Position numbers and translations under genes: made by a program. DNA of 64,000 nucleotides from contig JASBNA010000039.1 in assembly GCA_038087015.1 (NCBI GenBank), positions 248,001 to 312,000 of the forward strand, read 5' to 3'. Positions 46,615-58,751 of the stretch are shown piece after piece. Below the pieces are notes generated by a model that was not told the origin of the DNA, searched no databases, and saw nothing but the letters and a program-made list of their open reading frames with translations. Position 1 is the stretch's first letter. Each line of letters begins with the position of its first letter. The DNA comes from Cerrena zonata. Its lineage: Eukaryota; Basidiomycota; Agaricomycetes; Polyporales; Cerrenaceae.

Positions 46615-46808
46615 ACGTGTAACAATGTGAAACGAATGTATGACATGATGTATGTTTAGGATGACAACTGTACAAAGCAAACTTTGAAATCGACGGAAAT
46701 TAGAAATCCAAATATTGACACATCGTGGCCCCTCCTTTCCGGAACCATGCAGGTCTTCGAGGAACAAACTTGAGACTCAGGGTTCCTGTTATCCAAACAC
46801 CCATCTGT

Positions 46809-49030
46809 TCACCATCGTTCCACAAATACCTTCTCGTCATCTGTCAACTCTTGTTCAAACATGGAAAATATTGATCTAGCTTCTGAAAAGGCTGCGCGGA
46901 TCAAAGCCGCACGTTTATCGCTTCGGGGTTGAATATTGCATTCGAAAGGTTTCGGACCGATCGTGAGACCCTTTGAGTATATGGATTAATTGGTGTTTCG
47001 TTTGGCAATTGAAAGACTATAACATACCGGAACAAAGTCTTCTAATGTGATAGGACAGAACGGATCCCTGATATCTTCCTTTGCCTTGGTCATGTCGAAA
47101 GACCATAGCAAATTCAGCACGTTCATGACCTAGATAAAAACTTAATTCAGGGATTTCACTTTGGAAGTTGGAGCTGAAAGAACACATACAACGGCATTGT
47201 TCGCCAAATGCATTCCCGGGCAGATGCGCTGACGTTCAGGTGCGTTAGACCTCGCCGAAATAAACCTTGAGTTAACAATATCGTACCCTCCCACTGCCAA
47301 AATGTATATCGGAACGAAGGCCCGTAATATCTGCGTCAGCCTTTGTGCCAAATTCTGAGTCTAGGAAGCGTTCTGGCCGGAATGTGTGGGGTTCATCGTA
47401 CAACTCTTCGTTGTGATATATTCCATCTAGAGAGGAACAAGAGTTACGGAAAGGATAAGTTGGTGATAAAGGAACGTACATATATTCATAAATACGATCG
47501 AGTCTTTCGGGATAAAATACCCATCCACCTTTGTCGGAAACATATGTTAACGTTTTTATATAGATCGAAATCAGACAACGTACGGATTCATCGGTCGCGT
47601 TCGAATGGGGAATAGCTAATGGAGCTGTTGGATAGAACCTATGTACCTGACAAGAGGTAACACAATTGAATTATTATTATTAAGATAGAATTAACAACAA
47701 GAAGGTTCAATTACCTCTTTTATGATAGCTTGCACGTAAGGCATGTTCGCAATATCCTCCATCTGAGGCATTCGTTCTGGACCGACAACCTTGTCCACCT
47801 CGTCTTGACCTCTACGTTGTGTATCGGGATGACACATCATACACAGGATGAATCGGTGGATGAAGGTAGCGATGGTGTTTGATCCACCCTCCAAGGAAAC
47901 GCCTCCCATGTACCTATAAGGGAAATTCAGAAATATATAGAATATGAGAAAATTTAGGGACTTGCGCCACCATCTCCCTAGATAACCCCATTGACTCTCG
48001 ATTATTGATGATATCTTCAAGGAAACATCCGTTATTCCTACCATTCTTCATACGTTGTTCACAGGCGTTCATCAACCGATGATAAAATGTCTGCTGTCGT
48101 CTGCGGAGATCTCTACAGATAGTCTTCCATGGGGCCCAACGTTCCGGAACATATTGAAGAATTGGAATCACGTCAATAGGAGGATGCGCCCCCGGAGCAA
48201 GAAGTTCATCGAAGTCGCGCTCGATCGAAAAGAATTCAGATGCAAGGCTGTTTTCATATCGAGGACATCTAGTCCCAAAGATTGTGGAAAGCATAACTGA
48301 AGCGAATTGCCTTTGTGTATGCTCGAAGAAATTCTATCATGCTCATGTTAATATTGTCAGATTAAAGTTAATAGAGTGGAGCACCAACGTACTTTCGGGT
48401 CCTTGAGTAAATCATACGCAAATTGAATCGCCTCTGCTTTCTGAATGGGTATATGTTTATTGCATGCTTCATGACTCAGGAGACTTTGTACAGCCCGCCT
48501 TTGCAGTTTCCATATATGACCTGACGAGAATCACGTTAAGAACGTTCCAGGAGGGGAACTATGATTGTGAACGACCTTGCGAAAACCCAATATTCAGACC
48601 ATCTGTGATACTGTCTGCGAGCTTCATTTGAGGACGATTGGATAGAGATTTGCCACGCTTATCCATGAGGTCTCGCACTATACGAGGGGATGTGACGATA
48701 ATGGCTGTTTGGGACGCGATCTTCAGCTGTAGAGATTGTCCTCGTTTCAATCGGTCAACACACGAATATTTTTGGGACGTACAGAGACGATACCCCCATA
48801 TTCTCTGCTCCATTCTGTAAACCTATAATCAACTGGTCAACCGGCTGTTCTACTGCCACATGAATTCGGACTCACCGTAGCCAGAGACGCTCCTTCGGAA
48901 ATTGATGAATGTTTCCAACAAGTGGTAAGGTAGGTGGTCCGGGAGGAAGACCAGGTCCTCGGGTTCCTATCTTTCGTAAGTAGTAAAAACCTACGATAAG
49001 CACAATGACAATATCAACAAGGGTAATCAT
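46809..49030 (-). CDS. Cytochrome P450 (E-class, group I), array copy 1, intact
   Basis: Minus-strand gene with about ten exons. It starts at 49030 with a membrane anchor (MITLVDIVIVLIVVGFYYLR) and the proline hinge [16 protein letters not shown]. Further motifs are YVPERWAPWKTICRDLRRRQ, the I-helix GGVSLEGGSNTIATFIHRF, the K-helix EVHRFYPTAPLAIPH (ExxR as EVHR across an intron), FRPERFLDSEFGT and the heme loop FGSGRRICPGM (split by an intron after the first Arg). The end is DDEKVFVERW at 46809. All essential motifs are present. It is an ER-anchored monooxygenase needing a P450 reductase; substrate unknown. The usual acid before the I-helix Thr is replaced (SNT). Confidence 0.88.
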
Positions 49031-49891
49031 GATCACAATCGCAGCAGATACTAGTGGGGAGTGGAAGCTTCAAGGTGGTATTAATACTAGTACACCTACG
49101 GTGATAGCATTGGGAAGTCTCCGCCCGAGGGCTTGTCTTTGAGGCTAAGCGTTCGTGCGCTAGAATAGATAATGACGATTAATATGAAATGCCTGTCTGA
49201 GTGGATACCACGATATGTCAGTCGGGGTCTATGTACTAAACGGAGAAACGTGTAGACGTAAAACTCCAGAGTTTGTGAGTAGAGATGCGATGCCGCACGA
49301 GGGTATATGACGCAAGGGGATACTGCGTGCACCCTACCTCCATTTGGCGCACCAGAACGATCCAGACTGTTTCCAAAGTTCAAAGACAGGAACTATCACA
49401 CCACTTTATACTAGTGAGAATCATGAGAGCTTCATGTTGCCAGAGTCTGAGGATTGCTTCCTTGGGAGCAACCTAGCTCTCTTCTGAAGGAGTCGCTAGG
49501 ACGGGGATTTCTCTACTCGCCTGCCTGGGTCCAGTGACGATTAAGACATAGCATTCTAAGAATTGCTTGGATATCAGATATAAGACAACTGAATACATAC
49601 TTACCGGCGAAAGTCCCATATAGAAACTGGAGTACACCATCATGGATATGGCGTTGTCTTAAACTCGAATATAACCGAGTCGGGTCAAGCTGTTGTTTTA
49701 ATTGGTCATTGGGCTTACAAGGACTCCAAGCGAAACAAAGGAAAGGTATGTAACTTTCGCCATTGCATGTTTGATCCACCAGTAGACCGATACTAGTGCT
49801 AAAATTTAAAACTCCAACGTGAAAATATCAAATTTGGAGCTGTGGTGATAGAAAAGATCACAAACTTTCAAACTGAAGAGCGCCACCCTCG
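49031..49891. other. Intergenic region between P450 copies 1 and 2
   Basis: Promoter region of P450 copy 1 and 3' region of copy 2. No supported gene in 860 bases. Confidence 0.5.
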
Positions 49892-52123
49892 TCATTTATC
49901 TTCTTCAGCCAGTTCCTGTTCGTACATAAAAAAGTTTGATCTCGCTTCTGAGAACGCGGAGTGAATCAAGGCTGCATGTTTATCGCTTCGGGGTTGAATA
50001 TCGCACTTGAATGGCTTCGGTACAAGCGAGATACCCTTCATGAATGAAGTGTATAATGTGAGTTTATGGAGAGGTGATATAAAGAACTGTCTTAGCACAC
50101 CTGCACAAAATCATCCAATGTGATGGGCATCGAAGGATTCCTGCTGTCACTATTACTTTTTGATAGATTGAATGCCCAAAGCACATTCATGACATTCATG
50201 ATCTGATATAGGTTCAGGAGAGATCAGCGCAGTTACGGAGAAACAATAAAGCACAGACAATGGTATTATTTGCCAGATGGATTCCGGGGCAGATACGCTA
50301 ATATTGAGCGGAGGGTAATCATATTGTTCCTAAAAGCGTGAGGCGATTGGGAAACCCCTCACCCTTCCACTACCAAAGTGAAAATCCGGACGAAGTCCTG
50401 TGTTGTCAGCACCCGGTTTAGTGCCATATTCAGACTCCAAGAAGCGTTCCGGACGGAAAACGTTAGGCTTGTCGTACATTTCCTCGTCGTGATAGATACC
50501 ATCTGCATGGGTCAAGTAACACTGCGTTCAGCTCTGTTGAGTGTGATGCTATCAGGACTTGCTCACATATATTCATGAAAATAGTGGAGCCCTCTGGAAT
50601 AAAATATCCTTCAATCTATGGTGAAAGCAGTATTTCGTCATCTTGAATGTTACTAGGACCAGGAAACGCACAGATTCATTGGCCGTAGTTGCATGAGGAA
50701 TAGCCAGCGGAACAGTGGGATAGAATCTGTGTACCTAAGTAATATCAGATGTTATCAGTTATGCGAATATGACCCCAAAGACTAGGAAAAGGAAAAGTAC
50801 TTCTTTGATGATAGATTGTATGTAAGGCAGGTCCCCAATGTCATCCATCTGTGGTAATCTTTCTGTGCCGACAACCGAATCCAATTCAACCTGGGCTTTG
50901 AGCTGCACTTCGGGATAGCACATCATACATAGCATAAAGCGATGAATATAAATAGCGGTTGTACTCGCCCCACCCTCTAGGCAAACTCCTCCGAGATACC
51001 TATTAGAATAACTGATGAGTTGCCAAAAAGCCGGATACGATCAGCATACGACACTTATGCAATCATCTCCCTGGTTAATCCCAAGGTCTCTTTGTTGATT
51101 ATGACATCTTCAAGAAAACACCCATTGTTCCTCCCATTGTTCATCCTACGTTCGCAGGACTCCAATAAACGATAATAAAACCCTTTCTGTCTTTTGCGCA
51201 AATCCTTACATATGGTTTTCCACGAAGCCCACCGCTCCGGAACGTATTGAAGGAGAGGGACTAGATCAATAGGAGGGTGTGTTCCGGGGGCTATGACTGT
51301 ATCAAATTCTCGTTCGATGGAGAAGAACTCGGATGCTGCACTATCAGTAAAGTGGGGACATCTGGTACCAAATGCTGCTGAGAGTATAACTGAAGCGACT
51401 TGTCTCTCTGTATGTTCGAAGAAGTTCTGTTCTGGCATGAGACGTTAAATCAATACAATAGCGTTGGTTTTAGTCACGGGTCAGTGACCAGATCATACAT
51501 AAACTGGGTTGCCTCCGCTCGTTGAATCGGTAAATGCCGATCACAGACTCTGACGATTAAGAAGACTATGCAAGGCCCGCCTTTGAGATCTCCAGATAGG
51601 ACCTACAGAAAAAAGGAGTTCCTAATGGCACAACTTCCGATATGTGTGATCACGTACCGTTCCGTGCTAAAGTCAAATTCATGCCACCCGTTATCATATC
51701 CGCCAACTTCATCACCGGACGATCTGACGTAGATGCACTCCGCCTATCCAGAAAATCCCTCACTAGGCGAGGGGATGAGAGGACAACAATTGGTTTGGAT
51801 GTTATTTTGAGCTAAATGCGATCAAATCCATTTGACTATTCCAGTCAGTAGATGAAGGGCTCACCGAGATGATGCCCCCGTATTCCCTGCTCCATTCTAT
51901 GAATCTAACAGTCACCTTTAACAAGATAATACATTTGCAAGGGTAATCGAGCTCACTGGCGTAACCAAGCACCCCCCTTCGGAAGCTGATGAAGGTTGCC
52001 AACGAAAGGAAACGTAGGTGGGCCCGGAGGTAAACCAACTTCTCGAGATCCTATCTTTAGTAAGTAGAATAGAATCGTCACTAATACGACAATTCCAGCA
52101 GCTCCAATCATCATGACCGACAT
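49892..52123 (-). pseudogene. Cytochrome P450, array copy 2, with a frameshift
   Basis: Minus-strand relative of copy 1. Anchor from 52123 ([20 protein letters not shown]), hinge [15 protein letters not shown], then PEQNFFEHTERQVASVILSA, YVPERWASWKTICKDLRKRQ, I-helix GGVCLEGGASTTA, FRPERFLESEYGT and heme loop FGSGRRICPGI. In the exon around 51480-51600 the frame breaks: RRALHSLLNRQ is followed one base out of phase by VCDRHLPIQRAEATQFMYDL, with an extra A near 51550, and the unshifted frame meets a TGA at once. The following donor (CCC|GTGACT) is also weak. Unless this is a sequencing error, the gene is inactivated recently, because the remaining exons are clean. An alternative GTG start further upstream is not needed. 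Confidence 0.75.
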
Positions 52124-52501
52124 ATAGATTCTTGCTAGACCTGTCACGGCTGAGTTGGAGACGGACTGAGAGTGATGGGATTGGCGATCGGCTAAGTTGT
52201 TCCATTATCACGACATCGTCTGAGATTAATGAGTAACTCAAGTGACGTAAACACAAGCTTGACTGCAAGAGTTATATGACACAAACAGAGAATTATCTGC
52301 TTAGACACTCTATTCCTCTTCGGTTCTGAAAGGGGTGCATTAATGATGCATATTCAGCTCGAACTTTACTTTAATAGAGTGAGGTATCTCCGGAGGAAAT
52401 AGGATAAGTGAGCGATTTAGATGAAATGCAGCTCGCAATCGTACCACGGAAAATGTCAAACATTCGCAATACCTGCCAGTACAAGAATCGGTAACTTGGA
52501 T
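52124..52501. other. Intergenic region between P450 copies 2 and 3
   Basis: Three hundred and seventy-eight bases holding the copy 2 promoter and the copy 3 3' region. Nothing else seen. Confidence 0.5.
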
Positions 52502-54691
52502 TCACCACTCCTCTACAAATTTAGCATCTTCAGGTGTCAATTCCTGTTCGAAAGCGCGTAACACCGCCCGCGATTGCTGGTATTCAGAACGGATCAATGA
52601 GGCATGGACTTCGCTTCGTGGATGAATCTTGCATCGGAAAGGCTGTGGCCCAGCTACTAGACCCTGAAGTCATGTAAGCTATTGCGAAAGGAACTTATAT
52701 TTCCTGACTTACAGGTGCGAAATCTTTCACGGTGAGAGGTGTTGTTTTATCTCGACTCGCAAGGTCATCCAGTTCGAAATTGAAGGCCCACAGTAGGTTG
52801 AGAACGTTTATGACCTTCAGGGTGTTAATACCGTTATGTTAAACGTAGACACGGGACTCACGATAGTATTCTGAGCGAATTGATCACCAATGCACACTCG
52901 CTGAGAATGGAAGTATTGAGATTATCTGTATAAAGATTCTGGAGGTGTAATAACTCGCCTTGCCACCACCAAAGTGGAAATCTGACCTAAACGTTGAAAT
53001 ATCTGCCCCTGGCTTAGTCCCGAATTCAGAATTCATGAAGCGTTCGGGCTGAAACTGGTCCGGTGCGTCATAGAAGTCTGGGTTACGATATAACCCGTCT
53101 GTGAAAATAATTTAGTCTACTATCATGGGCATCTAATGACAAGGGGCGTACATATATTCATGAAAAGTATCGATCCTTTGGGAATAAGAAGTCCTTCGAT
53201 CTAGGGAAAATGTGAGTGAATAGACATCATCTTGGATATATGTTCTCACCAATTCGTCTGCTGTAGTCTCATGGGGAATAGCGAAGGGAAGAGGCGGTTG
53301 ATAACGATGGACCTTCATATCTTTAGTTACTTATTTGTAGTTATAGCATTCGTCCCCACTTACTTCTTTGATAATGGCTTGTACGTATGGAAGGTTGTCG
53401 ATGTCGTCAATCGACGGAACGCGGTCTGAGTCAATGACTCGATCAATATCCATTTGTGCCCGTCGTTGAACCTCGGGATGCGATGCAATGCAGAGAACAA
53501 ACGATGAGAGATACTTTGAGGTAGTGTCTGCACCTGCCTCCAAGCAATCACCACCTATATAACTGTGAGTAATAATGAGGCAAACTCTAAATGCAGAGAT
53601 ATATGTGTGACGTACCCTATCAGCTCCTTGTTTAGACCAAGCTTTTGTTGTTGATCCAATAGGTCTTCAATGAAGCAACCATTACGTCTATCTTCGTTAA
53701 CGCGTTCTTGGCATTTATCACGGAGACCGAAATAAAGCTTTTGTTGCCTTTGCTTGACCTCTTGACAGCGCGTTTTCCATGAAGCCCATCTTTCAGGGAT
53801 GTGTTCGAGGATAGGTATCATATCTATGGGTGGATGTCCTCCAGGCTGTACGAGTAACTCCCACATACGTAGCGTCTTGTGAAATTCGGACACCAGATCG
53901 TCTTCTACTTTGCGAGGGCTTCGTATACCGAACGCTACAGAAAGAATGACAGATGTTGTAGCTCGTTCTATATGACTGCAAATATTCTACGTGAAAGGTC
54001 AGGTATCATAATTGTGAAGAAGTATCACAGTGCTTACTTCAGGTTGCTTCAATGTGTCGTAGTACATCAATTGTACGGCTTCAGCCCTTTGTATGGGCAA
54101 GTACCGCTCAAGAGCGCCTCGAGTTAGAAACATCTGCATAGCTCGCCGCATCTTACGCCAAATCTGACCTGTTCATGAGTCAGAAACCTTTCATGTGTTA
54201 CTATCAACGAAAATAATTACCATCTCTAACCAGAGCTACGTTCATATTGTCAAGCGCTATCTCTACCAGCCTGATTCGAGGCCGCTCGACTATTCCACTA
54301 CCTTTGTCTATCAAAGCACGGATAGGGGATGGACTGGACAATATGATCAACGTCTGTGACGCTATCTTCAACTGCAAATACACCGTCAGACAGCAATTAT
54401 ATGAGAAATGCTAAGAACATACAGACATAATTCCGCCATATTTACGTGCCCATTCAGTGAATCTAATAACGACGTCAGAGCAAGTGCTATATGGTATAGG
54501 ATAAAATTATATTACTGGAGATGGGCGTATTGACTTGGAAATTGGTGAATGTTACCAAGAATAGGCAAGGTTGGTGGACCAGGGGGTAGGCCTACGTCCC
54601 TACGACCAATGCGACTGATACGATAAACAACCCAAGTCAGAATGACTAAACCGAGGGTAAGAGGTAACACAGGAGCTTGGAAGGTATCCAT
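52502..54691 (-). CDS. Cytochrome P450 (E-class, group I), array copy 3, intact
   Basis: Minus-strand gene starting at 54691 with anchor MDTFQAPVLPLTLGLVILTW and hinge [15 protein letters not shown]. Further motifs: FTEWARKYGGIMS, HIPERWASWKTRCQEVKQRQ, the canonical I-helix LEAGADTTSKYLSSFV, an ExxR spanning an intron as KEV|HR, and the heme loop FGGGKRVCIGD. It ends with ELTPEDAKFVEEW at 52502. The exon carrying the heme loop ends AAG|GCGAGT, so the intron before RVCIG is of the GC-AG type. This copy is the most diverged of the four: its heme loop is GGGK-type rather than GSGR and it keeps the acid before the I-helix Thr. It may therefore have a different substrate. Confidence 0.87.
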
Positions 54692-54899
54692 GACTGAGAA
54701 GGAGAGGAAGAGAGATCAGGTACGTATATATAATAATTTGCTAGCATCTCGGCAAGGAAGCCTACTATAACTTGAGCGGCTCGGAAACTCACGGAAAACG
54801 CACAGCGATGGAACCAATTTTAAAATGTTTCTACACTCGGTAAAGATTCGGTTGATTTGCAACTCAAATCCATACTAACAGTCTAGTAGAGCGGCAAGT

Positions 54900-57040
54900 T
54901 CACTCTTCTTCCGCCGATATGAACTCGTCGACAGCTAACTCGTGTTCGAACATCCGGAAGATGGATCTAGCCTCAGAAAACGCCTTCCGAATCAGAGCTG
55001 CATGTCTCTCACTCCGAGGCTTGATGTTACACTTGAATGGTTTCGGCCCTGGTGCCATCCCCTGATGTAGAATTTAATTTCAAACAATCTTCATCGGCGA
55101 CATCGACAGACTTACCGAAGTGAAGTCCTCAGGTGTGATGGGCAAGTCTCGGCCTTCATTCTCTCCGCTGACATGTGTTATGTCGAATCCCCACAGAATA
55201 TTGAGAGCGTTCATGTTTATGGCATTGTTGGCTAGATGGCTACCAGGGCAAATGCGCTGCGAAGACGGTGAGTTGAAAGCGAAATACGGACCACCTATAA
55301 AAGACTCAACTCGTCCGCTACCAAAGTGTAGATCACCGCGAAGCCCGGCGGTGTCAGCACCGGATTTCGTCCCGAATTCAGATTCAAGGAAACGCTCTGG
55401 CCGAAAGACGAGTGGGTCGTCATATAGTTCTTCGCTGTGGTAAATGCCGACTGTGTGCAGCGTTAGAAATAGACATGGGAATGTTAAGCTATGATCAGGC
55501 TCACATATGTTCATGAACACAATGGAGCCTGTGGGTATGAAATAGCCTTCAACCTAGATAGAGATCATTCGTGAACCTCGAGCGACCGGAATCGAAGAAC
55601 CTACAGATTCGTCTGTCGACGTGGCATGAGGGATGGCCAGTGCAGAAGTAGTGTAGAACCTGTGGACCTGAAACGACTCAGTCATACGAGGAAAGAATAG
55701 ACGATGTTGGCGTGAGAGAGCTAGTACCTCTTTGATTATGGCTTCGATGTAAGGTAACTGTGTGATATCGTCCATTTGAGGCATTCTATCTTTCCCCACA
55801 ACAGCATCTAGATCCTTCTGAGCTCTGGCTTGGACCCGTGGGTGACGTGAGATACACAAAATAAATCGGTGCAAGAAGGTAGCTGTAGTGGATGCGCCAC
55901 CCTCCAAACTGACGCCACCCAAATACCTAATAATGGAAGGCTCAGTATTTCAAATACCAATTGGGAAGAAAAGCCTTACGCGATCATATCCCTGGTAAGA
56001 GCGGAATTCCCTTGGTCGTCAATAACATCTTCTATGAAGCAACCATTTCTCTTGTTCTCTCGTATTCTACGTTCGCAAGCACTCATCAACTTCAGGTAAT
56101 ACGTTCTCTGTTTGTGACGTAGGTCCTTCGCAGCTTTCTTCCACGATGCCCATCGTTCTGGAACGTAATTGAGAATAGGGAATGAAGTCGACGGGGGGAT
56201 ATGTGCCTGGTTCGATGGCCTTCTCGAACTCGTGTTGTAAATCGAAGAATATGGAAGCCAGGCTGTTCGCAGACTGAGGGACCCTGATTCCGAATACAGT
56301 GGACATCATGATGGATGCGAATTGTCTCTCTGCATGACCGAAGAAGCTCTGTTCTTTTCGTCAGAAAAGAGCTGACTGATAGGTTGTGATGTATACCTCT
56401 GGATCTTCCAACAGCTCATACATGAACTGTGTGGCTTCGGCTTCCTGGATTGGTATGTGACGAACACAAGCTGGGCGACTCAAAAATTGATGGATAGCCT
56501 TCCGTTGCATTCGCCATATAGGACCTGTCCAATATTAACTCGTATATTCAGTAAAGATGTGAAGTATGACTACGTACTCATCCCGGAGAAAGCCATGTTG
56601 TGTCCATTGGTAATGAGATCAACCATCTTTAGCTGAGGACGCTCAGATACAGACAAACTATGCTTGTCCATAAAATCACGGACAATACGCGGCGAGGTTA
56701 TCACAATGACCGTCTGAGATGACAGTTTGAGCTAGTACGCTGTCAGTACTGTTGTGAATTGAAGAGTAGCAGGCCGCATACCGAGAAAATGCCTCCATAT
56801 TGTTTACTCCATTCAGTGAAGCTTGAAATTATTTGTAAGAAAATAAGGTGGGACATAGGAAAATGAAAGAAGAACCTACCGATAAGGTAGGAAATCCGTG
56901 GCAAACTGATGACATTTCCGATGAGTGGAAGGGTAGGTGGCCCCGGAGGAAGACCAGGTTCGCGCAGATCCTAGCTTCTTTGCATACCATAAAACTACCA
57001 ACATCAAAGTCAGGACAACAGCCTGAGTAAGTGTTAACAT
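54900..57040 (-). pseudogene. Cytochrome P450, array copy 4, with two frameshifts
   Basis: Minus-strand gene from the ATG at 57040 (MLTLTQAVVLTLMLVVLWYA) to the stop at 54900. Two single-base insertions relative to its paralogues break the frame. One is just after the anchor: KKLGS is followed one base out of phase by [17 protein letters not shown] (near 56963). The other lies after PPVDFIP, where LNYVPERWASWKK resumes one base out of phase (near 56178). Exons elsewhere are clean: WRMQRKAIHQFLSRP, GGVSLEGGASTTATFLHRF, VHRFYTTSALAIPH, FRPERFLESEFGT and FGSGR|RICPGSHLANNA. It most resembles copies 1 and 2. Either a recent pseudogene or assembly base errors. Confidence 0.75.
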
Positions 57041-57602
57041 TGTAAGACTGCGACGAAGAGAATATGATTAAGCAACGATTCATTGACAGCTGTATGCCTA
57101 CCGTTATATACTGTTCTGGCGACATCAAGCTGTCACCGAGGTGATCACAGTGTGGGACCTTATTTGGTCCTCTGAAGGAGCCCATGACCACCTATGGACG
57201 GGAGATAGGGTTGCTGAAATTCCATATAGCTGAGTCGGTGACAAGAGAAATCTTGACCGAGAGGTCTAGCAGTAGATCGTCAAGATACGGTATTCACGAA
57301 TGTGAAATACAAGGATCAGGCCATTCAATAGAAGAGTAAGTACCTACTATTTCCTTGTAGAGCCGTGGTTGATATCCATCTATGGATACTATAGAACTAT
57401 ATCTCAATGACAGGTTGAATCGATACAGTTGTGGAAACCTTCAGAAGCATAACTTCGTAGGAATAGTACTTAGTGTTGCTTTGCCGCTAACATAGCGTCA
57501 ATGGTCTTCGGTCCCAGAGAAGTAGACCGAACAGTTATCACCGCGAGCGATATCATACAGATGTAATTGAAACAGGTACAGCCGAGAGCAGGTCGGAACA
57601 AT
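57041..57602. other. Intergenic region
   Basis: Promoter region of P450 copy 4 and 3' region of the Dap1-like gene. No supported gene in 560 bases. Confidence 0.5.
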
Positions 57603-58315
57603 TTAAACAGCATCGTTCTCAACAAGTTTGCCACAGACAATGTACTTGCTTGAGAAGTGATCCATCCAACCTGGGATGACGTAAATAACGATTAGTGGTG
57701 CGATGTTTGCGGGACTCACCCTTCATGTTGTCACTGAGGTAAAGGGCATAATGTCAGGTTTAGATTAGTCACGACGAATAGACAAACGTACATTTCCTCC
57801 GCAGTGAGGTCGTCCAACTTGTCGAGAGGTTGATCGATAGATGTGAGCATCTCTGCAATATATACGTTGTTGAGTACGCGCGGTAGTTTATTGGGAGATA
57901 TAGCTACCTGTTTCGAAAGATTGCTTGGCCATGCCTCTGGAGGCATCTCGTCCTGCAAAGTTTGCGTACATTCCATCTATCGACCGAGGTTCGTCAGCGC
58001 GCGTCTGAGAGACCATCTTAACTGCTCACTGGGTCCATAGAAATTCCTTCCAGCAGTTACATCGTATACAACGCCACTAATCGCAAGAAGAATACGCTTT
58101 CCTTCTTCGCCATTGAAGGGTTCAAGAGTCTTGGGTGTGTAGGTTTTGAATAACAAGGTCGGAGGATGAGACTTGGGCATCCATGAGTATCCGTTCTTGA
58201 ACTCTGTTGGGACGCTCTGTGCGACTTTGTTTGAGGGGAACAGAATGCGCTGTACAGTGTATATGATGTATAGAAGAAGAGCAGTGTTAACTGGAGTAGA
58301 TAAGTCGAACGCCAT
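57603..58315 (-). CDS. dap1: Membrane-associated progesterone receptor (MAPR/Dap1)-like heme protein
   Basis: Minus-strand gene of about 165 residues starting at 58315. It has an N-terminal membrane helix (NTALLLYIIYTVQRILF), then a cytochrome b5-like domain. The domain reads LEPFNGEEGKRILLAISGVV, YDVTAGRNFYGP, then GMYANFAGRDASRGMAKQSF and, in the next exons, LDKLDDLTAEE, MKGWMDHFSSKYIVCGKLVE and the stop at 57603. The Tyr residues in YDV, FYGP and MYANFAGRDASR match the heme-binding tyrosines of MAPR proteins rather than the two His of true cytochrome b5. Yeast Dap1 and human PGRMC1 bind heme and support P450 enzymes. Its place directly upstream of four P450 genes on the same strand fits a helper role, though this is inference. 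Confidence 0.87.
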
Positions 58316-58353
58316 CGTCACTTCGCACAGTGTAAAGTCGAAGGTAAGCCTGA

Positions 58354-58391
58354 GAGTAGTACTACTCGTCCGAGTCGACCCAGAGTAGTAC
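58354..58391. promoter_or_regulatory. 14-bp perfect palindrome with a repeated half, between divergent genes
   Basis: GAGTAGTACTACTC at 58354-58367 is a perfect palindrome, and GAGTAGTAC recurs at 58383-58391, 29 bp away centre to start. Both lie 39-76 bp upstream of the Dap1-like start codon and about 360 bp upstream of the NCS1 transporter start, so a dimeric regulator bound here could act on both genes. No regulator is identified. Confidence 0.4.
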
Positions 58392-58751
58392 TTGTTTACA
58401 TAACGTCATAATATTGGTTGACGCATGGGCGTCTACTACTTCTCTTACGTATGGAATATGACACACTCACTTCTCCGGGACTCTGGACTCTGAACTCCAT
58501 TTTACAGCTGTCCGTTCGTGTTTACAGCTTGCTTTACTCCTTCAAACAACAGCTGCCTTCTCTTCCTATGTTTATTGACAGAAAACATATATGTTTCTAT
58601 ACGTCGGAGCATATCTATCAATGTGACCGGTATTGATAACAGTCTGGGCTAACTCTAGCTTCTTATCTCCCTGCTCGCTTTATCTCTAAATTTGACGTGC
58701 AAGTGGGGAGTGCACTCCCTCGAGCTCTGCATTCCTTTGCCTCCGACCAAC

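Noticed and set aside
52124..52147. GTG start extending P450 copy 2 at its N-terminus
   Set aside because: Eukaryotic genes rarely start at GTG, and the ATG at 52123 gives a normal membrane anchor.
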